Source: an uncultured Verrucomicrobiaceae bacterium (GTDB lineage: Bacteria; Verrucomicrobiota; Verrucomicrobiia; Verrucomicrobiales; Verrucomicrobiaceae). From it: a stretch of 32,803 bases of DNA. The notes below the pieces were generated by a model. The model did no database searches. It was not told where the DNA came from and worked only from the letters and a program-made list of their open reading frames with translations. The stretch is from assembly GCA_937872615.1 (NCBI GenBank), contig CALMTT010000598.1, positions 1 to 32,803 on the forward strand, given 5' to 3'. Below, piece by piece: positions 15,228 to 24,360 of the stretch. Positions within the stretch are counted from its first letter, which is position 1; each line of letters starts with the position of its first letter. Position numbers and translations under genes: made by a program.

Positions 15228-17780
15228 TCATTTTGTCTCGGGTGTGAGCTTGATGAGGCCCCACTTCATGGGCACTTCGACGAGGGCTAGGCCATGCTGG
15301 AAGAAGTCGTTGAAGATGTTGGTGAAGCCGATTTCGGCCAGCTCTGCCTCGGCGCTGCTTTTGAAGATCCATTCGCCCTTGGGATTGATGAGGCCGGATT
15401 CGCCATCGCGGAAGACCATGGCGACACCGTGGGCGAAGTCGCTCTTGCGGCCTGGAGTGAGGGGGAGGATGAGCTTGCCGTTTTCATCCATGTAGCCGGA
15501 GTCGCCTGCGAACGTCTTCTTTACCAGAGTGAGGCCACTGCTAAACCCACTCCTGCTGGGGAACCACTCAAACTCGGTGAGCGCCTTCCCTGTCTCGGTA
15601 ATCAGGGCAAAGTTGATATTGCCGTCTTTATCGTCGGAGACCCAGAAGCGTGTGCCGGAGGCACGGTAGGCGGCGGGATACTTTGGCGGCAGTGTCACGG
15701 TGCCGTCCTTGGCCTTGATGCCATAGAGCTGATTCTCTTGAAACAGAGCAAAGGCATCCGCGCTGCGGTCTGGCACGGGCCGCTGGTAGTCCGGCTTCTC
15801 CTGCGGGGTGAACTCGCCAGTGGTGGTGTGCAGGCAGCCGGTCTGGCCGTCCTTCCGCACCCACACATGTGTGGCGCTGAGCACATCCACAAAATCCACA
15901 CCCGTGATGCTGGCAGGCAGCACCGCCGCTCCTTTGCCATCCACGAGGCCAAACTTCCCATCCTTCTGAAAGGCGATGAGATCAGGAGAAAGAATCTGCG
16001 CATCCTCCCAGCCCGGCGGCACCACGATTTTACCCGCCGCATTGACCAAACCAAAGCGCCTCGGCCCCGCGCCGCAGACCGTGGGGCCATCGGTTCTGGC
16101 TTCGCTGCCGCGATAGGTTTTGCGGTCGCTGCTTCCTCGCACTGGAGAAGCGATGACTTTGCCTCTGGCGTCAATGATGGCTTGGTCGGTGAAGGCAGTG
16201 AAGGAGCGCAGGGTGGAGAGGCTGACGACTGCGGCACCGTTCTCGAAAGAGTTGATCACACTGTCGCTGTGAAAGACAGCCGGTATGGCCACCTGACCGT
16301 CGGCACCTACAAACCCAACCCGACTGTCCGATCCTTTTGAAGATGCCGTGAATCGCTGCTCAAACGCAGTCCGGCCATGTTTGAACCCAGGGAACCATTC
16401 AGTGTAGTAGAAGGGGAGCTGTGAACCCGGTGGCAGACTCACATCCGCCACATCCACTCCATCCCTGTTGATGATTTTCCACACCGTTTTCTCATTCGGA
16501 TAGCCTTCGGTATTGGAGACGAACGCCAATCCTTCGGAGAAGGGTCCTGCATGGGTAAAGCGAGCCGGAATGACCACCGTTCCGTTCTTGTCGAGGTAGC
16601 GCAGCTTGTGCTTCTTTTCGGGGTCACGCCCTGGAACAGCCACCAAACCTTCGGAGAAGCGATATTGAGGCGTTTCGTGGTGCGCCAGCATTTTGAACTC
16701 CGGGGCGACAAAGATGGTTTTGAAAGCTCTTTCCCCTTTGGGATTGATGAAGGTGATCTGGTTGTCCTGGAGCCACACGGCGGCCAGACCTTCGTGGAAC
16801 TCGATCTTGGCCCTGATTGCCTGCTCGTGAATGATGCGACCATCAAAGTTCATCAAGAATGCTTTTGGCGCACGAGTGTCGTTAGGATCAGAATTCCAGA
16901 AGTGTTCGCTGCCAATGATGCCGTGCTCAGTGAGCCAAACGGGGAGGCCCGGCTGCGATCCGTGGGGCATTTCAAAGACGCTGGAGCCTTTCTGGTTGAA
17001 TACTTTTACAACGCCGCCTTCGCCCTCTTTTGTGGTCAATACGACGTGACCATGTGAGTAACGTCCCGGTCGCGCCCATGTCAGGTCAATGACGACCTTA
17101 CCCGTGGGGTCGATGAAGCCGTAAAGCCCTCCCTTCATCACGCAGGCGAGGCCCTCAGTGAAGGTGAAGGCTTCCTCGAAGGCTGGCGGTATGGCCACCT
17201 GGCCGGTTTTGTCGATGAAGCCCCACAGGGCTCCCTTTTTCACCGGAGCCAGCCCTTCCTGGAAGTGCTGCGCCTCGTCCCAAGCCGGTTCAATGACCAC
17301 TTTGCCAGTCTTGTCGATGAAGCCCCATTTACCAGCCAGACTCACAGCAGCGAGCCCTTCCACGAAGTTTCCAACCTTCTCCCACTTCACCTCGGAGACG
17401 ACCTTGCCCGCGTCATCCACGAAACCCCACTTCCCGCCAACTTTGACGGGCGTCATGCCTTCCATCGGCGAGCGCACGGCATCCCAGTTCGGCTCGATCA
17501 CCCAGGTCTTCTTCCACTTCACGGCAGCGGTGGATGCCGCCGCAGCTGCGGAGGCAGTCCACGCCTTCAGAAAAGCCTGATCCGCCGCGCTGAGCCTTTC
17601 CAGCGGGAGCTGAAACTCCTGCCCGTCCTCAGCCCGGCGGATGGTGACGTGGGTGTCTGTCTTCGAGACGATGGTGGCCTTCAGCGTGCGGCCATCCGTG
17701 GCGGTGAAGGTGTGAGGTTCCTCGGCGTGGAGTGCGAGGGTGGCGGCGAGAAACCAGAGGGCGAGAAATGGGCGTTTCAT
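15228..17780 (-). CDS. secreted SHD1 plus WG-repeat protein
   Basis: This encodes 850 aa. A signal peptide (MKRPFLALWFLAATLALHAE) is followed by an SHD1-like module at about 23-73 (FTATDGRTLKATIVSKTDTH, LERLSAADQAFLKAW), a common N-terminal piece of exported Planctomycetota/Verrucomicrobiota proteins. The rest is WG repeats of ~35-50 residues, each with a core like KWGFIDKTGKVVIEP; I count roughly 17, the middle ones diverged (VGFVGADGQVA, FGLVNAAGKIV, SGLINPKGEW). WG repeats form solenoid-like surfaces and are usually taken as protein- or ligand-binding. It probably works outside the cytoplasm with the protease-like gene 3 bp upstream. Its partner is unknown. Confidence 0.85.
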   Translation of the reverse strand: MKRPFLALWFLAATLALHAEEPHTFTATDGRTLKATIVSKTDTHVTIRRAEDGQEFQLPLERLSAADQAFLKAWTASAAAAASTAAVKWKKTWVIEPNWDAVRSPMEGMTPVKVGGKWGFVDDAGKVVSEVKWEKVGNFVEGLAAVSLAGKWGFIDKTGKVVIEPAWDEAQHFQEGLAPVKKGALWGFIDKTGQVAIPPAFEEAFTFTEGLACVMKGGLYGFIDPTGKVVIDLTWARPGRYSHGHVVLTTKEGEGGVVKVFNQKGSSVFEMPHGSQPGLPVWLTEHGIIGSEHFWNSDPNDTRAPKAFLMNFDGRIIHEQAIRAKIEFHEGLAAVWLQDNQITFINPKGERAFKTIFVAPEFKMLAHHETPQYRFSEGLVAVPGRDPEKKHKLRYLDKNGTVVIPARFTHAGPFSEGLAFVSNTEGYPNEKTVWKIINRDGVDVADVSLPPGSQLPFYYTEWFPGFKHGRTAFEQRFTASSKGSDSRVGFVGADGQVAIPAVFHSDSVINSFENGAAVVSLSTLRSFTAFTDQAIIDARGKVIASPVRGSSDRKTYRGSEARTDGPTVCGAGPRRFGLVNAAGKIVVPPGWEDAQILSPDLIAFQKDGKFGLVDGKGAAVLPASITGVDFVDVLSATHVWVRKDGQTGCLHTTTGEFTPQEKPDYQRPVPDRSADAFALFQENQLYGIKAKDGTVTLPPKYPAAYRASGTRFWVSDDKDGNINFALITETGKALTEFEWFPSRSGFSSGLTLVKKTFAGDSGYMDENGKLILPLTPGRKSDFAHGVAMVFRDGESGLINPKGEWIFKSSAEAELAEIGFTNIFNDFFQHGLALVEVPMKWGLIKLTPETK

Positions 17781-17783
17781 GGC

Positions 17784-18908
17784 TCAGTTAAGCGCTTTGA
17801 GGGTGCGATTTGGCAGGCTGGGGTTTTGGGTCGAAAAGCCGATGAAGAGATGTGTGACCGAGCCTTTCGCAAAACAGCAGGACTTGATGAGTGCCGTGTT
17901 ATCCAGGCCTCTCGTGCCATCCAGGGTCAGCACATCGACCGTGCCTTTGACATCATCATACTCGCCTTGGTAGCCATGGGCACACGCGACGTGGAATCCA
18001 ATGCCGTTAGAGCTTCTCGCGCCAATCAAGACCGGCTGGCCCGCCGCAATCTGTAGTTTGAGGATCTGGGCCAGCCCGGTAACCGTTTCGGCAGAACGGC
18101 CTTTCTCCCAAAACTTTGCCATATCGTGCCACTTGAAGCGCGGGGAGAGTTTATCGAGTTCTTCCAAGCTCTCCGCCTTATGAGTCCCGATCAACCCACG
18201 AATGGTATCATCCAGAGGAAGCTGTCTTGAAGGCTCAGGTTTGACGTATTTGGCGGAGCGTGGCTCCGGTGCCTTGATCACATACGCCTGGAGCTGGAAA
18301 GCGCCGCCAGCTTTGTATTTGCAAGGCCACTTGCGGGTAAGCTCGTCCTTCGACAAGCGATAGGACTCGGTGTGAGCCGGATTCTTGATGGTGAACTCAT
18401 GAGCAGATGAATCGTAGCCGACCAGGAAAACCATGTGAGCCGTCGAGGCAGATGAATTGATCTGAAGCAGCACTCCCCCTCCAGCCTTCATGGCAGGCAC
18501 CACATAGTCGTCCATGGCTTTTTGAGCCATGGAAAGCACCGCAACCGGGTCTTTCGATTTGGTCGGATTGAAGCCCCGAGTTTCGACGGGCATTCCTAAC
18601 TTTGGAAGCACCTTGGCCGCGGTCGCCCCCTTCTTTCCGTCAGCTACGCCCTGAGCCACGACATTCGAGACATGCAGCATGTCCTGCACCGTGAGCTTAA
18701 GTCCCGTGATCCCTTCGAATGCCATCAAGACAACCGTTGGGCCGCAGTGCAGCAAGTGGGGTGGTTGTTGGATGTGGGGCACATCGAGAAAGGCCCTGTT
18801 CACTAGCGCCTTTTCGGTTTGGGGTTCAGCGGCGGGAGGCTGCTGGGCCATTGTGGAGACAGCCTGAGCAAGCAAACAGGCCGCTGTGATGAGGAAGAAT
18901 CGTTTCAT
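17784..18908 (-). CDS. secreted C39-like cysteine peptidase family protein
   Basis: This encodes 374 aa with a Sec signal peptide. The first half is a papain-like C39 fold: FLDVPHIQQPPHLLHCGPTV with nucleophile Cys55, AHMVFLVGYD with His158 and TIKNPAH with Asn176. The second half (about 195-374) repeats the general outline (GQPVLIGARSSNGIGFHVAC) but I see no matching nucleophile, so it looks like a degenerate second domain. Canonical C39 peptidases cleave double-glycine leaders as ABC fusions; this stand-alone secreted type has no known substrate. It is co-directional with the WG-repeat protein (3-bp gap), a candidate partner or substrate. Confidence 0.75.
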   Translation of the reverse strand: MKRFFLITAACLLAQAVSTMAQQPPAAEPQTEKALVNRAFLDVPHIQQPPHLLHCGPTVVLMAFEGITGLKLTVQDMLHVSNVVAQGVADGKKGATAAKVLPKLGMPVETRGFNPTKSKDPVAVLSMAQKAMDDYVVPAMKAGGGVLLQINSSASTAHMVFLVGYDSSAHEFTIKNPAHTESYRLSKDELTRKWPCKYKAGGAFQLQAYVIKAPEPRSAKYVKPEPSRQLPLDDTIRGLIGTHKAESLEELDKLSPRFKWHDMAKFWEKGRSAETVTGLAQILKLQIAAGQPVLIGARSSNGIGFHVACAHGYQGEYDDVKGTVDVLTLDGTRGLDNTALIKSCCFAKGSVTHLFIGFSTQNPSLPNRTLKALN

Positions 18909-18943
18909 GGGGCGGATGGTTTGGGCTCAATGCACATAACAAA

Positions 18944-19948
18944 TCACCACTGGCGGTAAGGCTGCTTTCGTTTGTAGAGTTCGAGTCGTGCTGCGTATTC
19001 GGAGCGAGCATCGTCAGCGACGTTTGACATGGCCTGCGTCTGATACTTGACGGCACTTTCGTAATCACCGTTCTCAGCAAAGGCTGCTGAGATCGTGTCT
19101 AAACGGAAGGAGGTCAGCCATTGTGGCTGCTTTAGCAGCAGGCTGGCATATTCTACGGCCTTTTTACCATCACGGATGGCATCGACCGGATAGACGGAAA
19201 GAAACCAAGCAGCGTCGTTTAGAGCATTCGGCAACACACTCTCCTCAGACGTGCTCACCACGGATTGAATGCCTTTCAGCATATTCTCGGCAGTCTTGAG
19301 GCCAATGTCCGCCTCAGCTTGGGAAGGTTTGTCGGCTTCCAACATCGTTTTGAATAGATTCATCCGATGGGCTTGATCCAAAGCATCCTGAACTGCTTGA
19401 TGTAGCTGGTTGGCATGTTCCGTGAGGTTGTAGGTCAGTGTCACCGCACAAACGTTTTCGTGCTTTGTGACAGGGAAATCCTTCAAGCTGATGGATAGAA
19501 AAAACTCACCATTATTTGGCTGGGTGATGCTGATGTGAGAGGTGTTCTGCCTCTTGTAGCCAAACATCAGCCGTTCTTTTTCACCATGCGGCACATCGTA
19601 GCCAAGCCAGACTTCGTTGAAAAAGATGTGCGGTTCTTGCTTCCAGCCGATCTCAAGGCGTCCTGCCGCTTTCTCGATGGCACAAAAAGAGGGAGTGATG
19701 TTTGTTCGTTTTTCAACTACCCCTTTCACCGTGTAATTGACCTCTAAACTCACGGGGTGCTGGGTGCCAAGTGAGGAGCATAAGTTCAGCGCCATCAGCA
19801 ACAACACACAGGTAACCACCCCGATGATGAGTTTCTTTTGTTTGTCTGGTTGGAGAAGACTCCACGCATTTATGAGCTTTGAAATCCAGTCGAGGAGGAT
19901 GGAAGCAGCGCTTTTGCAGTTTTTACTCAGCCATGATGGAGTGGTCAT
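18944..19948 (-). CDS. single-pass membrane protein with TPR-like C-terminus
   Basis: I prefer the ATG at 19948 (334 aa) because AGGACAGGGG precedes it; an upstream ATG at 19975 adds nine residues. The cytoplasmic N-terminus is followed by one TM helix (about 39-56, LIIGVVTCVLLLMAL), an extracytoplasmic beta-rich region, and a helical C-terminus with the TPR-type motif ALNDAAWFLSVYPVDAIRDG...AVEYA and ENGDYESAVKYQTQAM. Base composition is clearly more AT-rich than in the kinase gene. It lies between the kinase and the protease genes; a role as a transducer to the cell surface is inference. Confidence 0.65.
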   Translation of the reverse strand: MTTPSWLSKNCKSAASILLDWISKLINAWSLLQPDKQKKLIIGVVTCVLLLMALNLCSSLGTQHPVSLEVNYTVKGVVEKRTNITPSFCAIEKAAGRLEIGWKQEPHIFFNEVWLGYDVPHGEKERLMFGYKRQNTSHISITQPNNGEFFLSISLKDFPVTKHENVCAVTLTYNLTEHANQLHQAVQDALDQAHRMNLFKTMLEADKPSQAEADIGLKTAENMLKGIQSVVSTSEESVLPNALNDAAWFLSVYPVDAIRDGKKAVEYASLLLKQPQWLTSFRLDTISAAFAENGDYESAVKYQTQAMSNVADDARSEYAARLELYKRKQPYRQW

Positions 19949-19995
19949 GCCCCTGTCCTGAATCGTCCGGCGCAAAAGGTTGCAGGCCGTGCGAA

Positions 19996-22254
19996 TTATT
20001 TTTTCGCGGCAGGCTCAGGCGGGGTGGAGGGCGTCGGCACCGCATCCTCCAGCTCAATCGCGCTGCGGAAACCGGCATCAGGGCGGCGGAAGCGGGGCTC
20101 GATGCCGAGGCGCTCGGTGGTGAGGAGCATGTTCAGGCCGTCGTTTTGCCAGGAGCCGCCGCGGAGGGGGCGGCGTGTGGGGGCGCGGTTGAAAAGCTCC
20201 TCGCACCACTCCCAGACGTTTCCTCCGAGGTCGTAGAGGCCGAGGGTATTTGGGGAAAAGGACATCACGGGAGCGGTGGTGGGGTAGCCGTCGTCGTGGG
20301 CGGGAAAGAGGGGCGGCTTTCCAAAGGCATTCATCCAGCTCATATCGGCGTAGTTGCCGATGCCCGCGCCTTTTGGCCCCTGCACAGGCAGCCCCGTGCC
20401 CCAGGGATAGACGTTTTTCAGCCAGCCGCGCTTGGCGTCGGGATACCGCTCCAGACGATTTGCCTCCAGATCGCCGACGCCGATGGCGCAGCTCCACTCG
20501 GCATCGGTGGGCAGGCGGTAGCGCCGCCCCTCCCGCAGGGTGAGCCAGAGGTGAAAGGCCTGCGCCTCCAGCCAGCTCACGTTTACCACGGGATGCCGGT
20601 CTTCATGACCGGCGGGCACCTCCTCCACATGGGCGTCCTTCCATTCAGCCGCAGCGGCGGGGATAGCGGCGGCATAGGCGGCGTAGTCCTGCCGCCGCGT
20701 CTCGTGGATGCAGAGAGCGATCTTGGTGCCGGGCACGGGCACAAACTTCATGCCGAGGGAGTTCACGAATGGCTGCCGAATCGTCGCGGCATCAGGTGAA
20801 ATGGCCTGCCGGTAGGTGGTGGCTTCACCGCTCTTGATTTCACGCTTCCTTGCCTGCCCGATGGTTTCATACAGCGCGGTGTGTTCCTGACGGAAAGCCT
20901 GCACGGGATCGCGAAAGCTGGAACGCAGCTCCGTGAGGACAGTTGGAGTCCCTGGAGCGTCCACGGCGGGCAGGGTACGGTCGGTGGTGATGCGCTCCAC
21001 CTCCCGGCGAAAGATGGCTTGCTCCGCCGCAGAGATGGTTTTCGATGCCACACGCTCCTGCACGGCGGCGATGTAGGCACGCAGGCTGACCATCGCGTAG
21101 CCTGCGGCGGCTTCATCCACCCTCGTCGTGATGGCCTCGCGCGTGGCCTCTGTCACCGCAGCCAGCGCGGGCGGCTCCGCCAACAGGCTCTCTTTGATCG
21201 ACGATGCCACTCCCAGGCCACGCTCCAGCAGCACCGGCACTGCGGAGAGCACCAGCAAAGCGGCAGCCGCCCAGGCAATGCGATGAATCATAGGCAAACG
21301 CTGCCACCAGCCGCGCTGATCTATACCGATGCGGGAGATGGCCGTCTGAATGACGGCAATGCTTTCAGGCCGCTGCGCCGAATCCGTCTGCGTGGCATGG
21401 CGGATGATCGCATCCCACTCCCGTCTCACACCGGCGACCTCGGATACAGGTCGCCACGAGCCGCGCGGCAGCTCGCCCGTGAGCATCTGGTAGATCATGA
21501 CCCCCAGCGCATAGATGTCTGCACGGTGGTCCACCGCAGCGCCTTCCTTGAGCTGCTCTGGCGCGGCATACTCCGGCGTGCCGAGGCTGAGTGTAGCCTG
21601 CGTTTCCAGCCGCTCCTCCAGTCGCGTGCAGAGAGCCAGGCCGAAATCCGCGATCTTCACCCGCCCGTCAACGGTCACGAGCAGGTTCGAGGGCTTCACA
21701 TCCCGGTGAATGATGCCGTTTTGATGCGCAAAGTGCAGCGCATCACAGATTTGCGGCAGCAGCCTCAGCGCCTCCGTCTCGCCCACGCGCCCCTCGCGGA
21801 TGATCTCCATCAAATCGCGGCCCTCCACATGCTCCATCACGATGTAGAGCAGCCCGTCCGCCGTCTCGCCGTAGTCAAACACGCTCACGATGCCGGGATG
21901 ATCCAGGCTCGCCATCGCCCGGGCCTCCTGCTTGAACCTTTCCGCGAAGGGCTCCTCACCCTCCATCATGCCCGGTGGCAGCACTTTGATGGCCACCTGC
22001 CTCTCCAGCGTCTTCTGCCGGGCCAGATACACGGCTCCCATGCCACCACGCCCGATGAGGCGCTGGATTTCAAAGCCTGGAAAACTCAGCGTCATCTCCT
22101 CGATGCCCGGCAGTGTGCGCGTCGCGTCATCAAGCTGCTGCGCAGGCATCAGCACACCCTCCATGAGACATGCGGCGCAGAGGCCGCGGGTGCTATCCGC
22201 AGGCGTCTCAGCACCGCATCGCGGACAGGCTGGGTGGGGAGAAGGAGCGGGCAT
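19996..22254 (-). CDS. Ser/Thr protein kinase with transmembrane helix and FGE-sulfatase-like domain
   Basis: I take the ATG at 22254 (752 aa); the frame upstream overlaps the sigma-factor gene. Order: zinc-ribbon-like CPRC...CAAC (10-29); Hanks-type kinase (about 62-310) with P-loop GRGGMGAV, Lys90, HRDVKPSN (catalytic Asp185), DFG 203-205 and APE; TM helix at about 325-342; a helical linker; and a C-terminal SUMF1/FGE-like domain (from about 510: NSLGMKFVPVPG, YRLPTDAEW, LGGNVWEWCEELF, RPLRGGSW, GFR). The Cys pair needed for formylglycine generation is absent after RGGSW, so that domain is probably a sensor or binder. The kinase faces the cytoplasm and its target may be the adjacent sigma factor. 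Confidence 0.92.
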   Translation of the reverse strand: MPAPSPHPACPRCGAETPADSTRGLCAACLMEGVLMPAQQLDDATRTLPGIEEMTLSFPGFEIQRLIGRGGMGAVYLARQKTLERQVAIKVLPPGMMEGEEPFAERFKQEARAMASLDHPGIVSVFDYGETADGLLYIVMEHVEGRDLMEIIREGRVGETEALRLLPQICDALHFAHQNGIIHRDVKPSNLLVTVDGRVKIADFGLALCTRLEERLETQATLSLGTPEYAAPEQLKEGAAVDHRADIYALGVMIYQMLTGELPRGSWRPVSEVAGVRREWDAIIRHATQTDSAQRPESIAVIQTAISRIGIDQRGWWQRLPMIHRIAWAAAALLVLSAVPVLLERGLGVASSIKESLLAEPPALAAVTEATREAITTRVDEAAAGYAMVSLRAYIAAVQERVASKTISAAEQAIFRREVERITTDRTLPAVDAPGTPTVLTELRSSFRDPVQAFRQEHTALYETIGQARKREIKSGEATTYRQAISPDAATIRQPFVNSLGMKFVPVPGTKIALCIHETRRQDYAAYAAAIPAAAAEWKDAHVEEVPAGHEDRHPVVNVSWLEAQAFHLWLTLREGRRYRLPTDAEWSCAIGVGDLEANRLERYPDAKRGWLKNVYPWGTGLPVQGPKGAGIGNYADMSWMNAFGKPPLFPAHDDGYPTTAPVMSFSPNTLGLYDLGGNVWEWCEELFNRAPTRRPLRGGSWQNDGLNMLLTTERLGIEPRFRRPDAGFRSAIELEDAVPTPSTPPEPAAKK

Positions 22255-22300
22255 CACAGGGAGTCTTGAATCGTCCTGGAGGAAAAGTTGCACTTCAAAG

Positions 22301-23068
22301 TCATCCTCCCCGGAGAATGGCCAGCAGCACCTCAAGCTCACGGGTGATGGATTCGCCATCACTGACCGTGCCCGCTACCTCGGCTCGCACCTGGGCGCGG
22401 AACCGCTCTCTAAGGCGGTTGATGTCCGCCTTGAGGGTGTTGAGATTGCGCCCGAGGCGGGCGGAGAGCGCACGCTGATCGCCATGCTCCGCATCGCCAT
22501 TGAGCCAAGGATGAAGCACCTCGAAGAGAAGTCCTTTGCCTCGCTGCTCATAGTCTCTCTGCAAGGCATCCAAAGCGCGATCCAGCACAGTCAGCGCCCA
22601 CTGTCGGTCATACGAACGATCAGCGGACAAGTGGGCGCTATCGGGTGTGTTTTGCACAGCCACTTCCTCCAGTGTGCCATGCTCCATGCCCCCGCCACGC
22701 TTTTGGCGTGAGGCCAAGAGGCGCTGGCGGGAGAGAAAATGCTTCACCGCGCCTAGCAGGTAGGAGCGGAAACGCCCGCGCTCGCGGTCCACCGTATCGA
22801 AAGCTCCACCGGAGAGCACTTCGGCGAAGAACGCATGTGCCATCTCGCGTGCGGCGTCTGTATCCCGCAGCTCCCACCGAAGGAAGGCGATGACAGGCTG
22901 ATAATAAGCATCGCAGAGGTCCGCCAGCGCCCTGCGGCCATCCTCGGAATCCGCCTTGGCCAAACACACGCGAGTCCAGCGTGTGGTGAGGAAGGGACCG
23001 GTGCCGAATTGAGAGTTCGCTTGGGGTAACATGCGCGTGTGCGGAGAATGCCACGAAGTAGCCGCCAT
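22301..23068 (-). CDS. ECF-type sigma factor paired with the Ser/Thr kinase
   Basis: From the ATG at 23068 (255 aa; alternative start 23032), it has region 2 (FLTTRWTRVCLAKADS, ALADLCDAYYQPVIAFLR, AREMAHAFFAEVLS, GRFRSYLLGAVKHFLSRQR) and region 4 (ALSARLGRNLNTLKADINRLRERFRAQVRAEVAGT). The TTRW opening and the long 2-4 linker match the ECF groups encoded beside Hanks kinases in Planctomycetota and Verrucomicrobiota, where phosphorylation is thought to replace an anti-sigma factor. No anti-sigma gene is present here. It is followed 46 bp later by the kinase. It probably drives this module and distant targets; the promoter sequence is unknown. Confidence 0.88.
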   Translation of the reverse strand: MAATSWHSPHTRMLPQANSQFGTGPFLTTRWTRVCLAKADSEDGRRALADLCDAYYQPVIAFLRWELRDTDAAREMAHAFFAEVLSGGAFDTVDRERGRFRSYLLGAVKHFLSRQRLLASRQKRGGGMEHGTLEEVAVQNTPDSAHLSADRSYDRQWALTVLDRALDALQRDYEQRGKGLLFEVLHPWLNGDAEHGDQRALSARLGRNLNTLKADINRLRERFRAQVRAEVAGTVSDGESITRELEVLLAILRGG

Positions 23069-23163
23069 GGGGAGCGAAAGTAGTAGGCTGAACCGGAAGG
23101 ATGCTGGACAGCTTTTGAGTGAGATTTGACCCAGGCAAAGCCGCAGAGGTCTGAAAATGGCTG

Positions 23164-23184
23164 AATCTTTGCGCCTTTGCGTCA
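23164..23184. repeat. short CTTTGCG heptamer repeat
   Basis: Two near-tandem copies (CTTTGCG-CCTTTGCG) lie in the 137-bp gap upstream of the sigma-factor gene. They are another small degenerate heptamer unit; no function is evident. Confidence 0.3.
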
Positions 23185-23205
23185 GGCATAGTCCTGCCCA
23201 GCTAC

Positions 23206-24300
23206 TCAAGCTGACCTCAATCCCAAAAACGAAGCAAGCTGCTTGGCTGCTTGTTTAGCGCTGCGACCTTCAGTTGAGACGATGTGCAGCTTTCCCGCCT
23301 CACGGTCGGCTTTGAGGTCGGCGTGGCCGGTGAAGCGAGTGCCGTGGAGGAGCGGGAGGGCGTAGTAGCCGCGTTGGCGCTTCTGCGGCGGCACATAGAC
23401 TTCCCAGCGGTAGTCGAAGGCCCACAACTGCTCGGCCACACGGCGGTCGTAGATGATGGGATCGAGCGGAGCGATCAAAAGCGGCTCGGAAGTGCTCGGC
23501 GGGCTGTTTTGAGCTTTTTCGAGCTGCGGGAGGTCACGACGCAAAAGATGCAGTTTGAGCTTTGGCAGCTCCTGAATGCTCACAGAGATGATTTCATCGC
23601 CCAAAGCACGCACTTCACTGCTTTTGAGGATGGCGAGTCGTCGCTGGCGCAGTTTGAGTTCCGCGAGCCAGCGGGCCGTTTCGTCCTTTGACGGCATTGG
23701 GGCATTCAAAGTGGCCGTGGGGAGCACTTTTTCCGGCAGATCGTAGTAGCGGCGAATGCCATCGCGATGCGAGATGAGCACGCGACCGTGGAAGAAAAGT
23801 TTATGCAGCGTGCTCTTCGCGAGCGTGGTGCTGTCCCAGGCATGCGTTTTGGCTTTGCGGGCACTTTCGATGTCCTGCGAGCTGAGCGGGCCTTCATCCG
23901 CCATGCGGGCGAGAATGCGTGCGGCGAGTTTTTTCTCCGCAGGAGTCAATCTGCCAGACCAGGTGCTGTCGCTGACGGCACGGGCCTTCATGGCACCTTG
24001 CAGATGCGGCCAGGCCTCCAGCGGCAGCGCGGCGAGATTGCTGGAGTCCGGCAGATGATGCTCAAAGGCTCTTCGTGGCCCTTCGCCATGCAGATGCCGC
24101 ATGAGATCGCCCTCGCGATAGCCGCGCACACGATGGCGCAGAATATGATCGTGCATGCGACCACAGACGTTGATGGGATCGATCTGCACAAAACCCAGAT
24201 GATCGAGCGCCGTGCCCGGATCAGCAAAAGCAGCATCCAAACCAGTGGACTGCCGCATGAAACGGCGCGCAGTGTCGAGGCTGAGCGAGAGTGACTTCAT
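23206..24300 (-). CDS. AlkX/YcaQ-type DNA glycosylase (winged-helix family)
   Basis: From the ATG at 24300 it encodes 364 aa (13 more if ATG 24339 is used); the family normally begins just before the LSLDTARR helix. The catalytic motif is Q-I-D (LGFVQIDPINV), the Q-phi-D form of AlkX/E. coli YcaQ, rather than the QxQ of AlkZ. Further landmarks are EHHLPD, tandem winged-helix segments, the basic RRDLPQLEK area and the C-terminal LIAPLDPIIYDRRVAEQLWAFDYRWEVYVPPQKRQRGYYALPLL. Family members excise interstrand crosslinks and bulky alkyl lesions. It is a stand-alone gene between the kinase module and the cupin gene. Confidence 0.88.
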   Translation of the reverse strand: MKSLSLSLDTARRFMRQSTGLDAAFADPGTALDHLGFVQIDPINVCGRMHDHILRHRVRGYREGDLMRHLHGEGPRRAFEHHLPDSSNLAALPLEAWPHLQGAMKARAVSDSTWSGRLTPAEKKLAARILARMADEGPLSSQDIESARKAKTHAWDSTTLAKSTLHKLFFHGRVLISHRDGIRRYYDLPEKVLPTATLNAPMPSKDETARWLAELKLRQRRLAILKSSEVRALGDEIISVSIQELPKLKLHLLRRDLPQLEKAQNSPPSTSEPLLIAPLDPIIYDRRVAEQLWAFDYRWEVYVPPQKRQRGYYALPLLHGTRFTGHADLKADREAGKLHIVSTEGRSAKQAAKQLASFLGLRSA

Positions 24301-24360
24301 CAAGCTGCTGACGAGAGCGGCAAAACGCCCATCCGTCATCCTTGAATCTGAAAAGCGAGC

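Noticed and set aside
19996..20740. The kinase's FGE-like domain as maturase of the sulfatase at 1-859
   Set aside because: The catalytic cysteines are absent.
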